Position numbers and translations under genes: made by a program | Assembly (NCBI GenBank): GCA_036023115.1 | Contig: JAYKKT010000064.1 | Span: 7,820,501 to 7,884,500 of the forward strand | From: Brasenia schreberi | Taxonomy: Eukaryota > Streptophyta > Magnoliopsida > Nymphaeales > Cabombaceae | DNA length: 64,000 nt | Direction of reading: 5' to 3' | Part shown: in pieces, positions 22,868-42,900 of the stretch | Layout of the letters: every line of letters begins with the position of its first letter | How positions within the stretch are numbered: the first letter of the stretch is position 1 | Notes under the pieces: model-generated | Databases searched by the model: none | Told to the model about the DNA's origin: nothing | Seen by the model: only the letters and a program-made list of their open reading frames with translations

Positions 22868-23420
22868 CAAGGTCGACCGGAACCGAGTTGAACAGAACCG
22901 ATAGTCAAACTGAAACTATGATTTTTGGTTCGGTTCTGTTTCCTGTGCTTGGTTTTCTCCAAGAACTGAGAAGCGATTATATTATATCGGTTTTATTTGA
23001 GGATGAATCTGAAAGCGAACCAAACCAGGTCAGGAACGCCCACAGTTTACTGAAAAGGACTTTGGCTGTGAACGCGCACAACTTAGTCGTGGTAAGAGTT
23101 TTCACCGATAGATATGTTCGTTTCCGTTTTTCATGAAACCTTTAACCATAATCGAACCGGTTCAAAACTTTACAGTTATGAGAACCATTGGTTTTAGAAG
23201 AGTTTCGGTTTGAAGCCGTCTGCTTCAAACAATTTTGACTTGATTTTTAATCAGTTTAAAATGTCAAACCATAATCAGACTGAATGATTCCTGATTCTGA
23301 TTCCAGTTTCAGTATCCATTGTAGGTTTGATGCGAACAATTTCGATTCCAATCGGTGCCAGAGCTTATGTGATTTCGATTTAAACCGGCAGATCGGTTTC
23401 GAACCGTCCATGAACCCAGG
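22868..23420. repeat. GGTTC/GAACC-rich repeat block upstream of the OPR gene
   Basis: It starts TAGACAAGGTCGACCGGAACC and contains many GAACCG, GGTTC and AACCGGTTC motifs like the short hAT-like MITEs elsewhere. No clean inverted end is seen on the right, so it is probably a decayed or composite copy. Confidence 0.4.
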
Positions 23421-23429
23421 CAGCCACGA

Positions 23430-23771
23430 GTTCGCCCCTTCACTTTTTCGCTCGTTGGAGAACGAAATACTGGCAAACTACTACCGTCCTCGAGTCCACG
23501 CGCATTGCGTTTCTTTCGCTTTCGCGAGAACCAATCATGAAACCCCCCGCGTGACACCGGCTTGGGCCACCCGGGCTGGCACCGACGCCCCGCCAGCCGG
23601 TCTCCGGGACTCTTTCCACGAGCGACACGAGAAACACGTTTTCCGTCCCGTACAATAGAGGAACCCATCTAACCACTATTTGAGTAGCCTCCTTCATTCT
23701 ATCTCCTTGACCCTCTGCCCAACTTCGCTTTCCCAAACTTGAGGTTTCTGTGTTTGTTCTTAAGCTCAATC
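23430..23771 (+). promoter_or_regulatory. Probable promoter and 5' leader of the OPR-like gene
   Basis: This locally GC- and CpG-rich stretch (for example around 23500-23640) stands out from AT-rich surroundings and ends in a pyrimidine-rich leader just before the ATG at 23772. The transcription start is not determined. Confidence 0.4.
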
Positions 23772-30301
<6,530 letters not shown>

Positions 30302-30954
30302 GGCACCAATGTGCATCAAACTGTGCACCAATAAGTGAATGTGTGGTTCTCTAATGATGCTAGGTGGATCCAATTAAGTGTCCTATTGAGTACAAATTGC
30401 TCAATCTGATCCTGAACCGATTCGGCAACTAGAATCTGCAGGACTCGATAGACGTGAATATTTGATCCAGACCCAACTTTGATGGACCCATATGATGTAT
30501 ATTAAGAACGAATTATATTTGAGCTCACTTGAACTCATAAGTTGCTTGGGGCAGTATACTTGTGTTAGTCCACGCTTTGTACTTCGATTAGAATTGCCTA
30601 CTATGTATGGTCTACTTTGAGTTTGGTCATAAAGTATTTAATAAAATATGTGTGTTGTTGAAAGGGCACGACGATCCCAGTGTCGCAAGGGTTACAAAAA
30701 TTGGCTTTCAAATCTGCTTTAGAAATAAATTTTCTTCTTGGTTTTCAACTTTAAACAGAGGCACAACACACTTTTCTTCCTTTGTGATGCAGTTGTATGT
30801 CGATACTTCAGCAATATACTCTCCATTATCATCGGACATTTATCATGCTTAACCATATTTATGCATACCGATGCCAATTGTTTAGATTTTATGTCATAAT
30901 GCTAAAGATCAAACTGAAGTTCATACCCGCATCTTGGGTCCTCAATAAGCCTTT

Positions 30955-31060
30955 TTTTGTATAATGGGGAGGCTGAAGCCTGATGCATGCCCCAAGTATT
31001 GAACTCATGACCTTTAGCGCGTCAACCCCTAGCCAGGTGAGCGGTGGCTCGTGCTAATTA
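30955..31060 (-). mobile_element. tRNA-derived SINE, minus strand
   Basis: The minus strand reads CTCACCTGGCTAGGGG, then GAGTTCAATACTTGGGG (B box) and GCTTCAGCCTCCCCATTAT at the 3' end, the family's typical end. Confidence 0.6.
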
Positions 31061-31154
31061 GTAATTACATGGCATGTTGACATTCCTACACTTAAAATCA
31101 GATTGCATATTGGATGTTGTTAATTCAATTATGAGCATGTAACTAATGTTGGAC

Positions 31155-31260
31155 GTTGTAAACACGGACACACATGCACCTCCTCAGAAATTGAATTTGC
31201 CACCTGCAAGTGGGTGTCAAAGAGACCTACCAGTGATCTAACACTCTAGGTGCACTTAAT
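31155..31260 (-). mobile_element. tRNA-derived SINE, minus strand
   Basis: On the minus strand it carries TTAGATCACTGGTAGG (A-box-like) and AAATTCAATTTCTGAGG (degraded B box), with GGTGCATG downstream. It closely parallels the copy at 62580-62700. Confidence 0.55.
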
Positions 31261-31274
31261 GTTGTACTTCTGAG

Positions 31275-31385
31275 GTTGGACCAACATTAGCCGACTAGCA
31301 GGGTTCTTGACTCTCACAGTCATGTGGGGTTCGATTCCCTAAGGGTGCATGCATGTGCATTAGGCTTCAACCTCTTTATGACATT
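31275..31385 (+). mobile_element. tRNA-derived SINE, plus strand
   Basis: It contains TAGCCGACTAGCAGGG, then the clear B box GGGGTTCGATTCCCTAAGGG and the 3' stretch TTAGGCTTCAACCTC. Confidence 0.6.
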
Positions 31386-31484
31386 AAAAAATTGTTTTAT
31401 TTCTGAAACATGATTGGGTAAGCTGCGTGTGCACATAGGGCATAGTAGAGGCTATTTTGTGAATTATCACACCTACTGCATCAC

Positions 31485-31592
31485 AAGCGAGGAGTCACCT
31501 TGATAGGGGTTGACTCTCGGATTGTAGTCATGAGTTCGATACCCAGGAAATGCATCTAGCTTTGGCCTCCTCATTGTCAAAAAAAAAAAAGA
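31485..31592 (+). mobile_element. tRNA-derived SINE with A-tail, plus strand
   Basis: The B box GAGTTCGATACCCAGG is followed by GCATCTAGCTTTGGCCTCC, CATTGT and a pure A run of about 12 bp, the expected SINE 3' tail. Confidence 0.65.
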
Positions 31593-31895
31593 TACATACC
31601 TATTAAATACTAGATGTATATCCAAGTATCAAACTCCTCACATCTCATCATAGGGAACCAATGCACTATCTCCCTTTAAGTGTATAAAGCCGTGCTAATA
31701 ACATGATTTCTATACTCTATCTATCTCCACCTTCCATTGAAAGTTTAGTTCCTGAGAAATGTACATCACCAATTACAGTTTTGAGATTTATAGCACGAAA
31801 AATAGATCCAACTGTATAGCAATCTACTTGGCCAAACTAGCAGGATAAGTCGTTGAGAGATCGTGAAGGGGTCATTCTCCAACTGGATTTTGTAT

Positions 31896-32530
31896 AACAA
31901 TAACAACTAAGCTTTTTTCCATACTAGAGGGATCGGCTAATAGGTTTTTCGTTTCCAACTCTATCATGTGTTATGCTAGTAATTAACTCAATATAAGCTA
32001 GATCATTCTTTATTGTTTATTTTCAATACTTTTATGGTCTTCCCCTTCTTAACATTTTCACACTTTAGTTTCGTATACCTTCTTATTAGAGCTTCATTTG
32101 GTTGTTTTTCTATATGTTCAAACAATCTTAAATGATTTTCTCATTTTAACCTCTATTGGTATCATTTCCAATTTGTTTACAATCACCTCATTATATATAC
32201 GATCTTGTATGACTACTTATCTAGCTCAACATCTTCATTTCTTTCATAGATATTTGATGATTAACTACCCAACACTCAGAAATATAAAACATAATAAGTA
32301 TAATTATTGCTCTATAATATTTAACTTTCAACTTTAATGGATCTTCTTGTCAAATAGAATACATGATGCCCCTCTCCATTTCAACAAATCTATATTAATT
32401 CTATGCATAACATTTTCATCAATTTTTTTATCACTATAAAAAACTGACCCTAAGTATTTAAAACTTCTCTTATGAGGGATGCAATGCGTGTCAATCTTAA
32501 TTTCTATATCCTCTAAAATAACCAAATGAT
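31896..32530 (-). mobile_element. RTE LINE 3' fragment, minus strand
   Basis: The only long minus-oriented RTE piece in the window. It begins at the inverted (TTG)n tail (AACAATAACAACTAAGC), and its upstream end encodes residues DIEIKIDTHCIPHKRSFKYL, then GSVFYSDKKIDENV, which align to the RT C-terminal region. It is clearly more diverged than the copies at 1317 and 46659, so it is an older insertion. Confidence 0.85.
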
Positions 32531-32869
32531 TTCGATTTTGTATCTTATATAATTTAGATAAGTTTTTGCTAATAACATGTTTGCTACGACCTGCCTAACT
32601 CTTCTTTGCCTCCTTTAGAAAGAAAAAAAAAAAGAAAAAAAAGATGTGCTTAATTAGATTTGTTTTAATGATAGGATGATTACCATCTTAGACACCAATC
32701 CTTTTTCGTTGTCAATAAATGAATGACGACCATTTGGAATATCGATGCAACTTGTGTGGGTCCCACTCAAAAGACTAATGAAACTCTCGATGAATGATGC
32801 ACATGCTAAAGTCACAAAAATAATGATTTTTTAAGAGGAGAATGCCGCAACGTACAAATTGCATAGTGT

Positions 32870-33015
32870 TGTTGAATGAACCAATTCAAACTGATCAATC
32901 TGACCAAATTGGCTGTTTTGGTTCGGTTTATATTTTTATGAACCAGAAGTTTTTTTTTTGTGGTTTTCACGACTTGAAATGCAAAAGCAAACCACTAGAA
33001 CCGAACCAATCCAGA
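32870..33015. repeat. GGTTC/GAACC-rich short repeat
   Basis: Contains TTTTGGTTCGGTTTAT and ACTAGAACCGAACCAATCC in inverted arrangement about 60 bp apart, like the short hAT-like MITEs. Ends not defined. Confidence 0.35.
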
Positions 33016-33089
33016 CCAACTTCTCTAACCAAAAGAAAGATAGCGCTATTTCATATGTCAGTAACAGGAACTCATCTTAAATTATAGCA

Positions 33090-33180
33090 CTCAGGGCGTT
33101 AACCCACCAAGTAGCGTTCTCGTCTCCACCAGACGCAGGGTGCAGGTTTGAATCCCGAGGCATGCAGTCCTCGCTTCGAT
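33090..33180 (+). mobile_element. tRNA-derived SINE, plus strand
   Basis: An A-box-like AACCCACCAAGTAGCG and a clear B box GCAGGTTTGAATCCCGAGG. It is followed by a GGTTTCGGTTT-rich decayed repeat at about 33190-33480. Confidence 0.55.
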
Positions 33181-33485
33181 CTCTTCGGTACCGAAAACAA
33201 TCCTAAGTTTTAAAACTGAACGGAAACCATGATCATCGTGGTTTGGTTTAGTTTAATAATCATCAGTTTCGGATTTTTTTTTAAATTAAAAATAAACTGA
33301 ACGGAAACAATGAACATCATGACTTTGGTTTAATTTAATAACCATCGGTTTCGGTATTTTTAAATTTTTTAATTTATATTGATTCTAGACTCGAATCGAA
33401 ACCCTCTGAAAACCAACTGTTGGAGAATGATAACCGGAATATGATTCTAGGTTCCGGATTAACCGAAACGGGTGGTTTCGAAACA

Positions 33486-33930
33486 AGCCGCTCCGAAAGC
33501 ATCTTCACAGGTTGGAATGACAGATCACTTCGAGAGTATACCTGTCCGACCGCACTTGATTCCAGATTGAAGACTGCGTGACAAGAACGGTGCCTACGGC
33601 TAAGGTGTAGGAGTATAAACTCCCACCGGAATACCCTATCGTTCCTAACTACCAGGAGTCATGGTACTCAAGATTGTCGACTAAACTTCGACTCGGCCTC
33701 GTCTAGCTCGAAGCAAATCGTAATCACCAGCACTCAGTTCGAGTTGCTTGCTACCTAATCGGCGTTTTGAGAGAAGTGAATTGAAGGGAGCAAATTCAGC
33801 ACTACGAATAAGAGAAGACAGGAATCGAGGTGAAGCATATCTTTCTCAGCTTTTTGGTTAATATCAAGTGTTTGTCTTCGTATTAACCAAACGCGCGGGG
33901 GCGCGTGCGCAGGCACACACAGAAAAAGAG
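33486..33930 (+). promoter_or_regulatory. Probable MOB1 promoter and 5' leader
   Basis: A region without detectable transposon sequence between a GGTTC-rich repeat and the MOB1 ATG. It ends GAAAAAGAGATG. No reliable TATA box or start site could be picked out. Confidence 0.35.
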
Positions 33931-36900
33931 ATGAGCCTCTTCGGACTTGGTAGCAGGTAAGAGAAGCCCTAACGCAAACCCTAGTTCGCTTCCTTTTTCG
34001 CCTGAATTTGATGCAGAATTGAACTGTAAACATTTCGGCGGAAAGAAAGTGCCCAAGTTTCTCTCTTTGGCTATCTCGATCTTGTTGTCTGCTTCTGAGT
34101 TTGATTTGTCATTGGTGTCTTGCTCACTTTTTGTGTAGCTTCCGGTGGTTTTGTCTCTATTTGGGGATGAATTACTGATTGAGCTGAATTTCCCTTCGAT
34201 CGACTAGAAACCAGTGCGATTAAGCGGGATAGCCGGATTGTTTTTTCGGCCGTTGTAGAAAATTCGTGAAATGTGATTTGTTGCCTTGCGTCGTGTGAAT
34301 CATAGGATTGAGTTAAATCCTTGTGACACATGATGTGTCTATCTGAATAAGGTTTAGATGATCTCTGGTGTTCGGTAGAGGCTCTCAGTAGTTTGAGATT
34401 GTCCGCTTATTGCCTTGGAGCTATCTTGCATTGAATGCTTTTGCTTTTCTCTTTACTTTTACTTCGCTTAACCGAGAAAATACCAAATCTTCATTTTCTT
34501 GTTTCTAGTTCCTGTTTTAATCGGTTTGTTGCTCCTTTGGATTTCAGGAAGTGTTTATAGGGATTGGTGGCAGATTCGTGAACATTTCAGCATATCGTTT
34601 GAAAATCTAGACCCTAGGAAGTGTTTATAGGGATTGGTGCTCCTAGGGATTGGTGGCAGATTCATGAACGTTCACCAATCTCTCGCACACACAAAGAGGG
34701 CTAGACTGTCGGGCTAGACACGGTTGTGGCACCCACGCAGACACGGGGTCAGACATGCAAGAATCAGTTGTCAGCTACACTTGACACACCGTCAACGTGT
34801 CAAAGGCCTGTTTTAGACCAAACATGGACATGGTCAATGTGTCTAAGCCAATTTTCGTGTCAAAATCAAGAAACAAATAAAGGTTTGAATTTCTCACCAG
34901 AATTGCTCGTTGTTCGCCTGCACATGACCTGTCATTATTCATCTGCACATCACCACTGCGTCTCCAGTGCTCCCTCTCTCTCTCTCCCTCTTATATATAT
35001 CATAGAGCTCATTTCTCCCCTATGCCCTGTCTCTCTCTATCAAACCCACGACACCAACTTGCATATATATCATAGAGCTCATTGCTCCCTTCCCTGAGCC
35101 TTGTCTTTCCCATCTATATGCTCTTCTCTTTGATGTGGAATATGAGGCCTTCAGGCTCCGTGAACATGCTTCTACGGGTGCTTGAACCTTGAAAAAAGTT
35201 GAAACCTGATTGAGTCTCCTAATGTGCTCCTAGGTGGGTCCTATCAGTTTTGCACGTTTCGAGGTTTAGGATCATTGGCTAAGCACATCTGATTTGTATG
35301 CTCAAGAATAAAGAAGGCATTTAATTCACGAAAATAATCTGGTGGTTTTTATTGATAGAACAGGACTAGTATTTTGGTACACAATAGAATATGCATGTAA
35401 TTGATCTTATATGATGTAACAATCAATAATTTAAACGACTTCTTCCAGTTCATCAAACAGCTTCATAGGTAGGCAAAGCTTCCCCCAAGCAAAAGTAATT
35501 TTTTTATATTGGTGCATTTGTTATTTGTATTTTGTCCCACAAGGTTGTTGAAAGAGTAAGCAGAATTTGTAAGCATATAGGCAATACGTTTTGATCATGG
35601 TTAACTGAGCTAATTGAGAGAACCATGAATGTACTTGCCTAGTCGAGACTACGACAAAATTGGGGCGGGGTGGGGTGGGGTGGGGGGGGGGAATCCTTTT
35701 CAAAATTTCATCAATAATCTCAGTATCCAAAGTCACTGTATAATACTGATCAAACCATTTAGGGTGCATTTAACTTGCTTGACGATGGCGGCTATGATGT
35801 ATGTGGCTGTTTTCTTTGTATGGGCTCCATGTCTAGGGGAAGTGCTTGATGGTGAGTCTAGCCCCACAGGGTCCTGCCTTACAATGGCACATTGGAACCT
35901 CTCATAGCATTCCCAAACCTTACTATGGTGTTGGGTGCATTAGATGTGTCACAAAAACATGTTTCTATACAACTCACTCTAATGAAGATGATGCTTCAAC
36001 GTAGCAGCGGAAGATCGATGAATAAATATCACCACAATACGACTATCATAAAGCTTTAAAAAAGACTATAATCTCACCCAAGTGCAACAAAGACACACCA
36101 AAAGTAGTGAAAATCAATATTATTAATCAACCACAAAAGGAATACATTTAAGAGTGTACATTAAAGTGAATGCTCTGATCAATCTTAAACTAAATCCCTA
36201 AGATTTGGGATTGATATCTATTTATGGTAACTAAATATTCTACTTCCTGGCCATTCTAATTACAGCTAATATGATAAGATACACTATTAAGCATATGATA
36301 TGATACAACATTAAAAAGATATTCAACACTCCCCCTCAAGTTGGAGTATATATATCATATACTAAAGCTTACATTTACATATGTATGTTATCCTTAGATC
36401 CCCCAGAGACTTATTGAAGATATCACGCTAGTTGATCATTAGAGTTCACAAATGAGGTGGTTACTTCTCTAGGAAGAACCTTTTTTCAAATGAAATGACA
36501 ATTGATCTCTATGTGTTTCGTTCACACATAAAAGATATTATTGTGAGGCAATGCCACTTGAATAGCACCAAATTATCACAAAAGTGGATGGGAGAGGATT
36601 TTCGAGAAACACCTAAGTCGTTGGAAGAAGCCAACGTGAACCAAATTAGTTTTAGAGCAGTAAAGTTGCCAATCGCACTCGATATTCTACTTTTGTACTT
36701 GAATGCCAGCCTACTACATTTGTGCTTTTTGCTTTCTTCCATGAAATAAGTTGCATTACCAAGATAGAACATAATAACCGCTGGTAGATTCGATCTCCTA
36801 TCGCTGAGATCACCACCCCAATCAAGACGGCATGCAATAAGCCTCGAGAACTAAGGAGGAGTTGATCCTGAGAAATGAAGCCTATGAAAATGTAGTTCCT

Positions 36901-39900
36901 TTTTATATACCCTTAATAATACGACCGAAAATAGCATTATAATGAGTAAGCATGGAGCTAACATAAATTGACTAACAAGATGAACAACACATTTGAAATG
37001 TCTAGATTTGAGTAACAAGAAGATAAATTAAGTCACAACCAACTACCAATATCTAGAGAGGTTATGAATCAAGTATAAGTACTCATCTAAGTGTGTAAAC
37101 CCGATATTGTAGGTTCTAGGGAGTGGACTCGAAAGCTTAATTTTAGCGTGACTATCTAAGACATCCAGTACCAAGAAATAAGATCTAAACATTAAATATC
37201 TTGGGACAAATAAATACCACCAATAAAAGAAAGAACCTCAAGACCCATAAAATAACTTAACGGCCAAGATCCTTCATCCTCAAAAATGCAGCTCAAAAAT
37301 GCTTTAAGATCAACAATATTGTAAAAGATCATCACTTGTAATAATCATGTCATCAACATAAAGAAGCAAACAATACATGCTGTCACTATTAATTTTACTG
37401 ATGAAAATGCCGAATCATAAGTTAGCAGAGGAGAATCCAAGTTGATTGATAATGGAACTCGAACTTAGCAAAACCAAGTTCAAGAGCTTGTTTAAGACCA
37501 TACAGTGGCGTATGGCCTTGCTAAATCCTTCAAACCATGCAGGAGATTGTTTAAGACCATATAAAGACTTGTACAATTGGAAAACTAAATCGGGCTCCCC
37601 AGGCAACAAACCCAAGTCGTTGCTCTATATAAGCACCTATTTCCTCTAAAAGCATTTTTAATGTCCAAGCAAAGGTTTTCTCATAATCAATCTCATATTC
37701 TTGTGAGTAATCTTTTGTAACTAATCTAGCTTTATAGCGGTCAAGAGAACCATCACCATTAGTCTTAATCTTATACACCCACCTACATCCTATAAGTTTT
37801 TTGTTTTGAGATCTAAGAACAACATCTCAAGTTTAAGCTTTATATAAAACATCTAATTCTTTATTTATAGCTTGAATCCAAACTTATGATGATTAGGCTT
37901 CTTTAAAGGTTCTAGGTTCCTTTATATCAAAAATAGTAGTCAAGATAGCTCTATGTCTTGGTGAAAAATAGGAAATGAAACGTTCAGGCCGTCTAGAGTT
38001 ATGACTAGATTTTCTAGTCACAAGTTTGGTAACATAAGGAGGTCTTCTAGAGTAATGTTTATCAAAAGTAACAACAAAATACCTAGACGATGTGTGTTCA
38101 TCCTAATTATTTTCTAGATTTATCACATCATTTCCTAAAACATCATTTAAAAAGGAATAAGTAGAATCATGAATTGAACTAACGTCATCCATACTTTTAA
38201 ACATATGTTCATATTCAAAAAATTTGATATCTCTAGACAAATAGAGTTTATTACTTTTACAATCATAACACTTATACCCTTTTTTATTTATTTTATACCC
38301 CAAAAATACACATTCAATGGCATGAGAGGATAATTTATCATTTTTATCAGTATAAACAAAACATTTGCATTCGAAAATTCTTAGTCTAAAATAGTTGGGA
38401 GGAATTTTAAAAAGTTTTTTTATGGAATACATGTTTTGTAAAACCGAAGAAGGCATACCGCTAATCAAATAAATAGCGGTCATGATTGCTTCCAAAAAAA
38501 ATTTAGGAACCCTATTAGATGAAAACAATGTTTTTGTGGTTTGTAGAATATGATGATTGTTTATGTTCTGAAATCTCATTTTGTAGGGAAGTCTTAGTGT
38601 AAGAAGATTGATGAATAATTCCAAATTTATCAAGATAGTTTTAAAATTCTTTAGACATAAACTCCCGTCCTAAGTGAGTTCTGAAAATCTTAATTTTAGA
38701 GGTAAATTGATTTTCACAAGGTTATGAAAAATAACAAAATTTTGAATGACATCGGATTTGGCTTTTAAAAGATATACTTATGTATATCTAGTGAAATCAT
38801 CAATGAAAATAATATAGTAGGAGATACCTCCTTTAGAAATAACAGGTGCAGGACCCCAAGCATCCGAGTGAACAATTTCAAAAGGTCTCGTGATAACATG
38901 CATTTTATTTAAGAAAAGAGGTGTTGCATTTTACCAAGTACATAATTTTTGTAAGAAAAATGCTCAATAGTCTTTAATTGAAGAGAACATTGATGCAACT
39001 TTTGAACATTAAGATGTCCTAATCTTTTATACCACGGAAGAACATCATTTGATAAAGCATTAACATATCTTATACTATGCAAGTAATACATGATATAAAG
39101 TCGGCCCTCCCTGTGATCACGCCCAATCACCTTCTTCGATAGGTTATTTTGTATAATACATCTCATAGATGAAAAAGTTACAACACAACCATTATCCGAA
39201 ATTTGAGATAAAGTGAGCAATTTTAAATTTAGCTTTTTAACAACACTTATTTTAGAGAACTCAATTTTTTTTTTTGAAGATCACCAATCTTATCAACATT
39301 TAATTTGGTTTCATATGCAGTATAAACATAAGATAGGAGATTGCTAACATGTGAATTTAAAATTTTCTCATTACAAGTCATATGGAAAGAAGCACCCAAA
39401 TCAAGAAACAAAGAAGTCATACCTTGAGTTTCTTTAGTTAAAGAAGAGTAAACCACTCCAATTGTTGCTTTCTCCTTCATTTAAGTTTAAAATAGCTTTA
39501 CTTTTTCTTGAGGAGGAGGAGGAGGCTTGTTCTTCTACCATGGCCGACTTCTTTTTTAATTTAGGGCAATTTGGCCTAACGTGGCCGACCTCTCTACAAA
39601 AGTGATAAATAACTTCTTTTTTAACCTCACTGAACCCTTCAATTTTAAAATGAGGACGATATGCCTTTACATTTGGTATGAGTCTAGATGCGACTAAGGT
39701 GATATCTCTTTGAAGTCTATCTTCATTCATTCTTTTTTCGTCATTTAAAGATTGGCAATAACCTCTTATTTAGTGGGGAAGGATTTTCAATGAATGAGAA
39801 AAGATCTTACCCTTTCAAATTATTTTTGAAGTCTTATTAAAAATTGATATACGAAGTCCTCATTATCCTTATATTGTATCTCACTAAGACATTGTGTACA

Positions 39901-42900
39901 TTTCTTTTTATATCTATACAATTGATTTCATATATTAGAATATTCATCAAAAAATTTGTTTACCCCTTTATCTCCTTATCTAAGAGATGCTAATTTATCT
40001 CGTAATGCCATTTTATTAGTAACATCATTTTGAATATGAGATTTTTTCAAATATTTTCATGCTCCTTTAGCATTAGTGAAGTCGACCAAAGTGTCACTAG
40101 TGTGCTCATTCACATTGCTCATGATCACCCATAGAACCGTTCAATGACCTCCTTCGTATTTTTCTTTTTGCTAAAGCGTGACATTAACGGAGGGTTCTAC
40201 TTTTGAACCACTTAAATATTTCCATAATTTTTTAAAATATAAGTAATTTTTCATGGATTGGGCCCATGTTTTGCACTTCGAGGGTTTTAGACAAAAGTTA
40301 AACCCTCATTTCTCATCCATTTTTTAAGGAGAAAAGAAATTTAAAGAGTTAAACTTCCAAAAAGATGAAAAATTCTGGTCGACACACTTCCTGAGATTAT
40401 GAAACACGTTCTCACGATCGAGAATGACTCTGGTACTATGTAACGAAGATAATGCTTCAATATAGCAGTAGAAGATCGATGAATAAATATCACCATAATG
40501 TGACTATCACAATAACTTAGAAAAAGTTATAATCTCACCCAAGTGAAATGAAGACACACCAAAATTTGTGAAAATCAATATTATTAATCAACAACAAAAG
40601 GAGTACATTTAAGAGTATACATTGAAGAGATTATATAAAAAGAAGGGAGGAAGAAAGAGGAAGGAGTGGGAGATGTGGGGGCCCTTTCGGCCAGGCCCTA
40701 AGGGCCAACTTAACACTCACTTGGTCATTGGATGAGAGAGATTCTAGAAGAAGCAAGAAGATCCATATTTCTTTATTTATTCTCTATGTTAATGTGGCTT
40801 TTTGAATTTGTGCATTCTTTTTGCATGTTGGAAGCATATTAGGTAGGCTTTTCTACATCCTTCCTGGGTTTTGTACCATACTATCTGTAGGAGTAATATG
40901 ATAATGTACTAATAGTGTTGTTTGTTGCATGGCCTTTTTTTGCTCAAAAGTTGCTACTTCAATTGGTCGATGACTTCATGTGATCCTTTCTCTGGAGAAC
41001 ATGTATATTTGTGCACACAAATATATGATATAAAAATATACTACATAATAACGATGAAAATAATGATGATATATGTTGCTCATATGGATCTCTCTAATGC
41101 AGGTATTTAGGAATTCTTATGGTTGCACATGAGTGTCCAACGTCTTCAATTCTTTAATCTGCAATAGCCATTTACTTTTGTGTAACATAGCTTGCTTGTG
41201 GAGGTGCATATGAGTTGGGCCCTTACATCAAATGTTGGGCCATGAGAAAGACCTGATAACAATGGTGTCGATCAGGCTTTTATCTGGTCTAGTTTGACCG
41301 AGTTTTATGGAAAATGAACCTCAGGCTGTGCCAGAGTAGGTCCCTCCAATAAGGATATGATTTTTCCCCTTAGCTTTGGCCACTCAGATTTGTCTTAGGC
41401 CTATTAGTGCTTCAATGGCTGAGGTCTAGCACTTGAGCTTAAGCCCAGGCAGTTCTGATCTAGGTGGCCCACTGTCCCATGGGGTGCTGATCCCAATATG
41501 GTCCCTTCTTTGCTTTGCTCTTTTTTCGTTTTCTCTTTAAATTTCCTCACGGAAGGTTGTTATGAAAGCAGGAACCAGAGAACATTTCGACCGAAGAAAA
41601 GTGCTACATCCAGTAAGGTTGATCCTGTCTTTTAACTATTCCTGCTGATATTGTCACAGTTGTCTACTAAATATTCATCTTTCCATATCAACATGATGGA
41701 GTTTTGCCATCACAGTGACATTTTATTGTGAAATCTCAGTTTCAATTTCAAGTAGATGGAATTCGGTAGTGGTCATCATTGTTTTCCATATCAATGTGTG
41801 TTGATTTTCCTTTTCATGTGGGGGCCTACAAAGAATTTCTACTTAGCCTACATGCTGGATGCGACCCTATCACTGTAGACTAGATATTGAGTCTACATAT
41901 GTTCACTTCACATGAATTTACATCCAATAGATCTTTCTATTTCTATATTTGATGAAGTGATGCAGCTGTAGAAACGATTTGGTGCAACTGAGACTAGGGT
42001 CAGTGCCTGTTCAACTCTCCAGTTTTTCCTTGTACTGTTTACTCATCTACGCTGGAAAATAAGGTTGTATCATTGGATGAGAATCAAATGTTTATTTACC
42101 TGCGACTTATCTTGATGGTTAACTTCTTTTTATACAATTTATATTCATATAAGTTGAGCATTTGCAGCAAGTTGGATGGATTTGAAAGATATGTTCAAAG
42201 TGCTATTTCCTTTGCTGAGTGCAGGTACTATCTAAAAGTTCATTGATTCCTAAGCATGACATTTGATGATGCAGGGTGCACAGCTCCAAAGGCATATTGA
42301 TGCAACCTTAGGTAGTGGAAACCTGAGGGAAGCTGTACTTCTTCCTCCAGGCGAAGACCTGAATGAGTGGCTGGCAGTAAACAGTATGAACTTTCACTTG
42401 ATGCCTTCTTAGATTTAGCCTTTCTTGGAATCCAGGATTCATCTTGCATCCAGTTTTTTTCACTTTCATCTTGACTGAATAAGTCAAGAATTTCATTTTC
42501 AGTATCGTGACTTAATACATTCTGCTGGTCATAATTTCAGCTTGCTGAATATTGACTGGGATAGTTTGTTTTCTGTTTTCAGCGGTGGACTTCTTTAATC
42601 AAGTTAATATGCTCTATGGCACCCTCACAGAGTTTTGCACTCCTAATAGCTGTCCAATAATGACTGCAGGACCCAAGTAAGATTCTCGTGTTCCTCATCC
42701 CATAAGCATGTTAATTGTTAGAATATAGATCTGCCAGTTCTTCGTACTTTACCTGTCATTTTCATGTGCCAGATTTGTTAACCGCCACATTTGTCCCATA
42801 AGCATGGCCATGTGGTTCTTTAATTAGTATCTCATTCAATTTTCAGTGATAACATGAGTTCTTGACTTCTTTCTACAGTTGGCATTCTTACTTCTATAAG

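Noticed and set aside
23309..23769. Overlapping frames on both strands in the GC-rich region before the OPR start
   Set aside because: Open frames are expected by chance in GC-rich DNA. This is better explained as promoter and leader.
31275..31385. Possible functional tRNA genes at the GGTTCGATTCC-type B boxes
   Set aside because: No cloverleaf with an acceptor stem and anticodon arm can be formed. The shared extended 3' ends identify them as SINEs.
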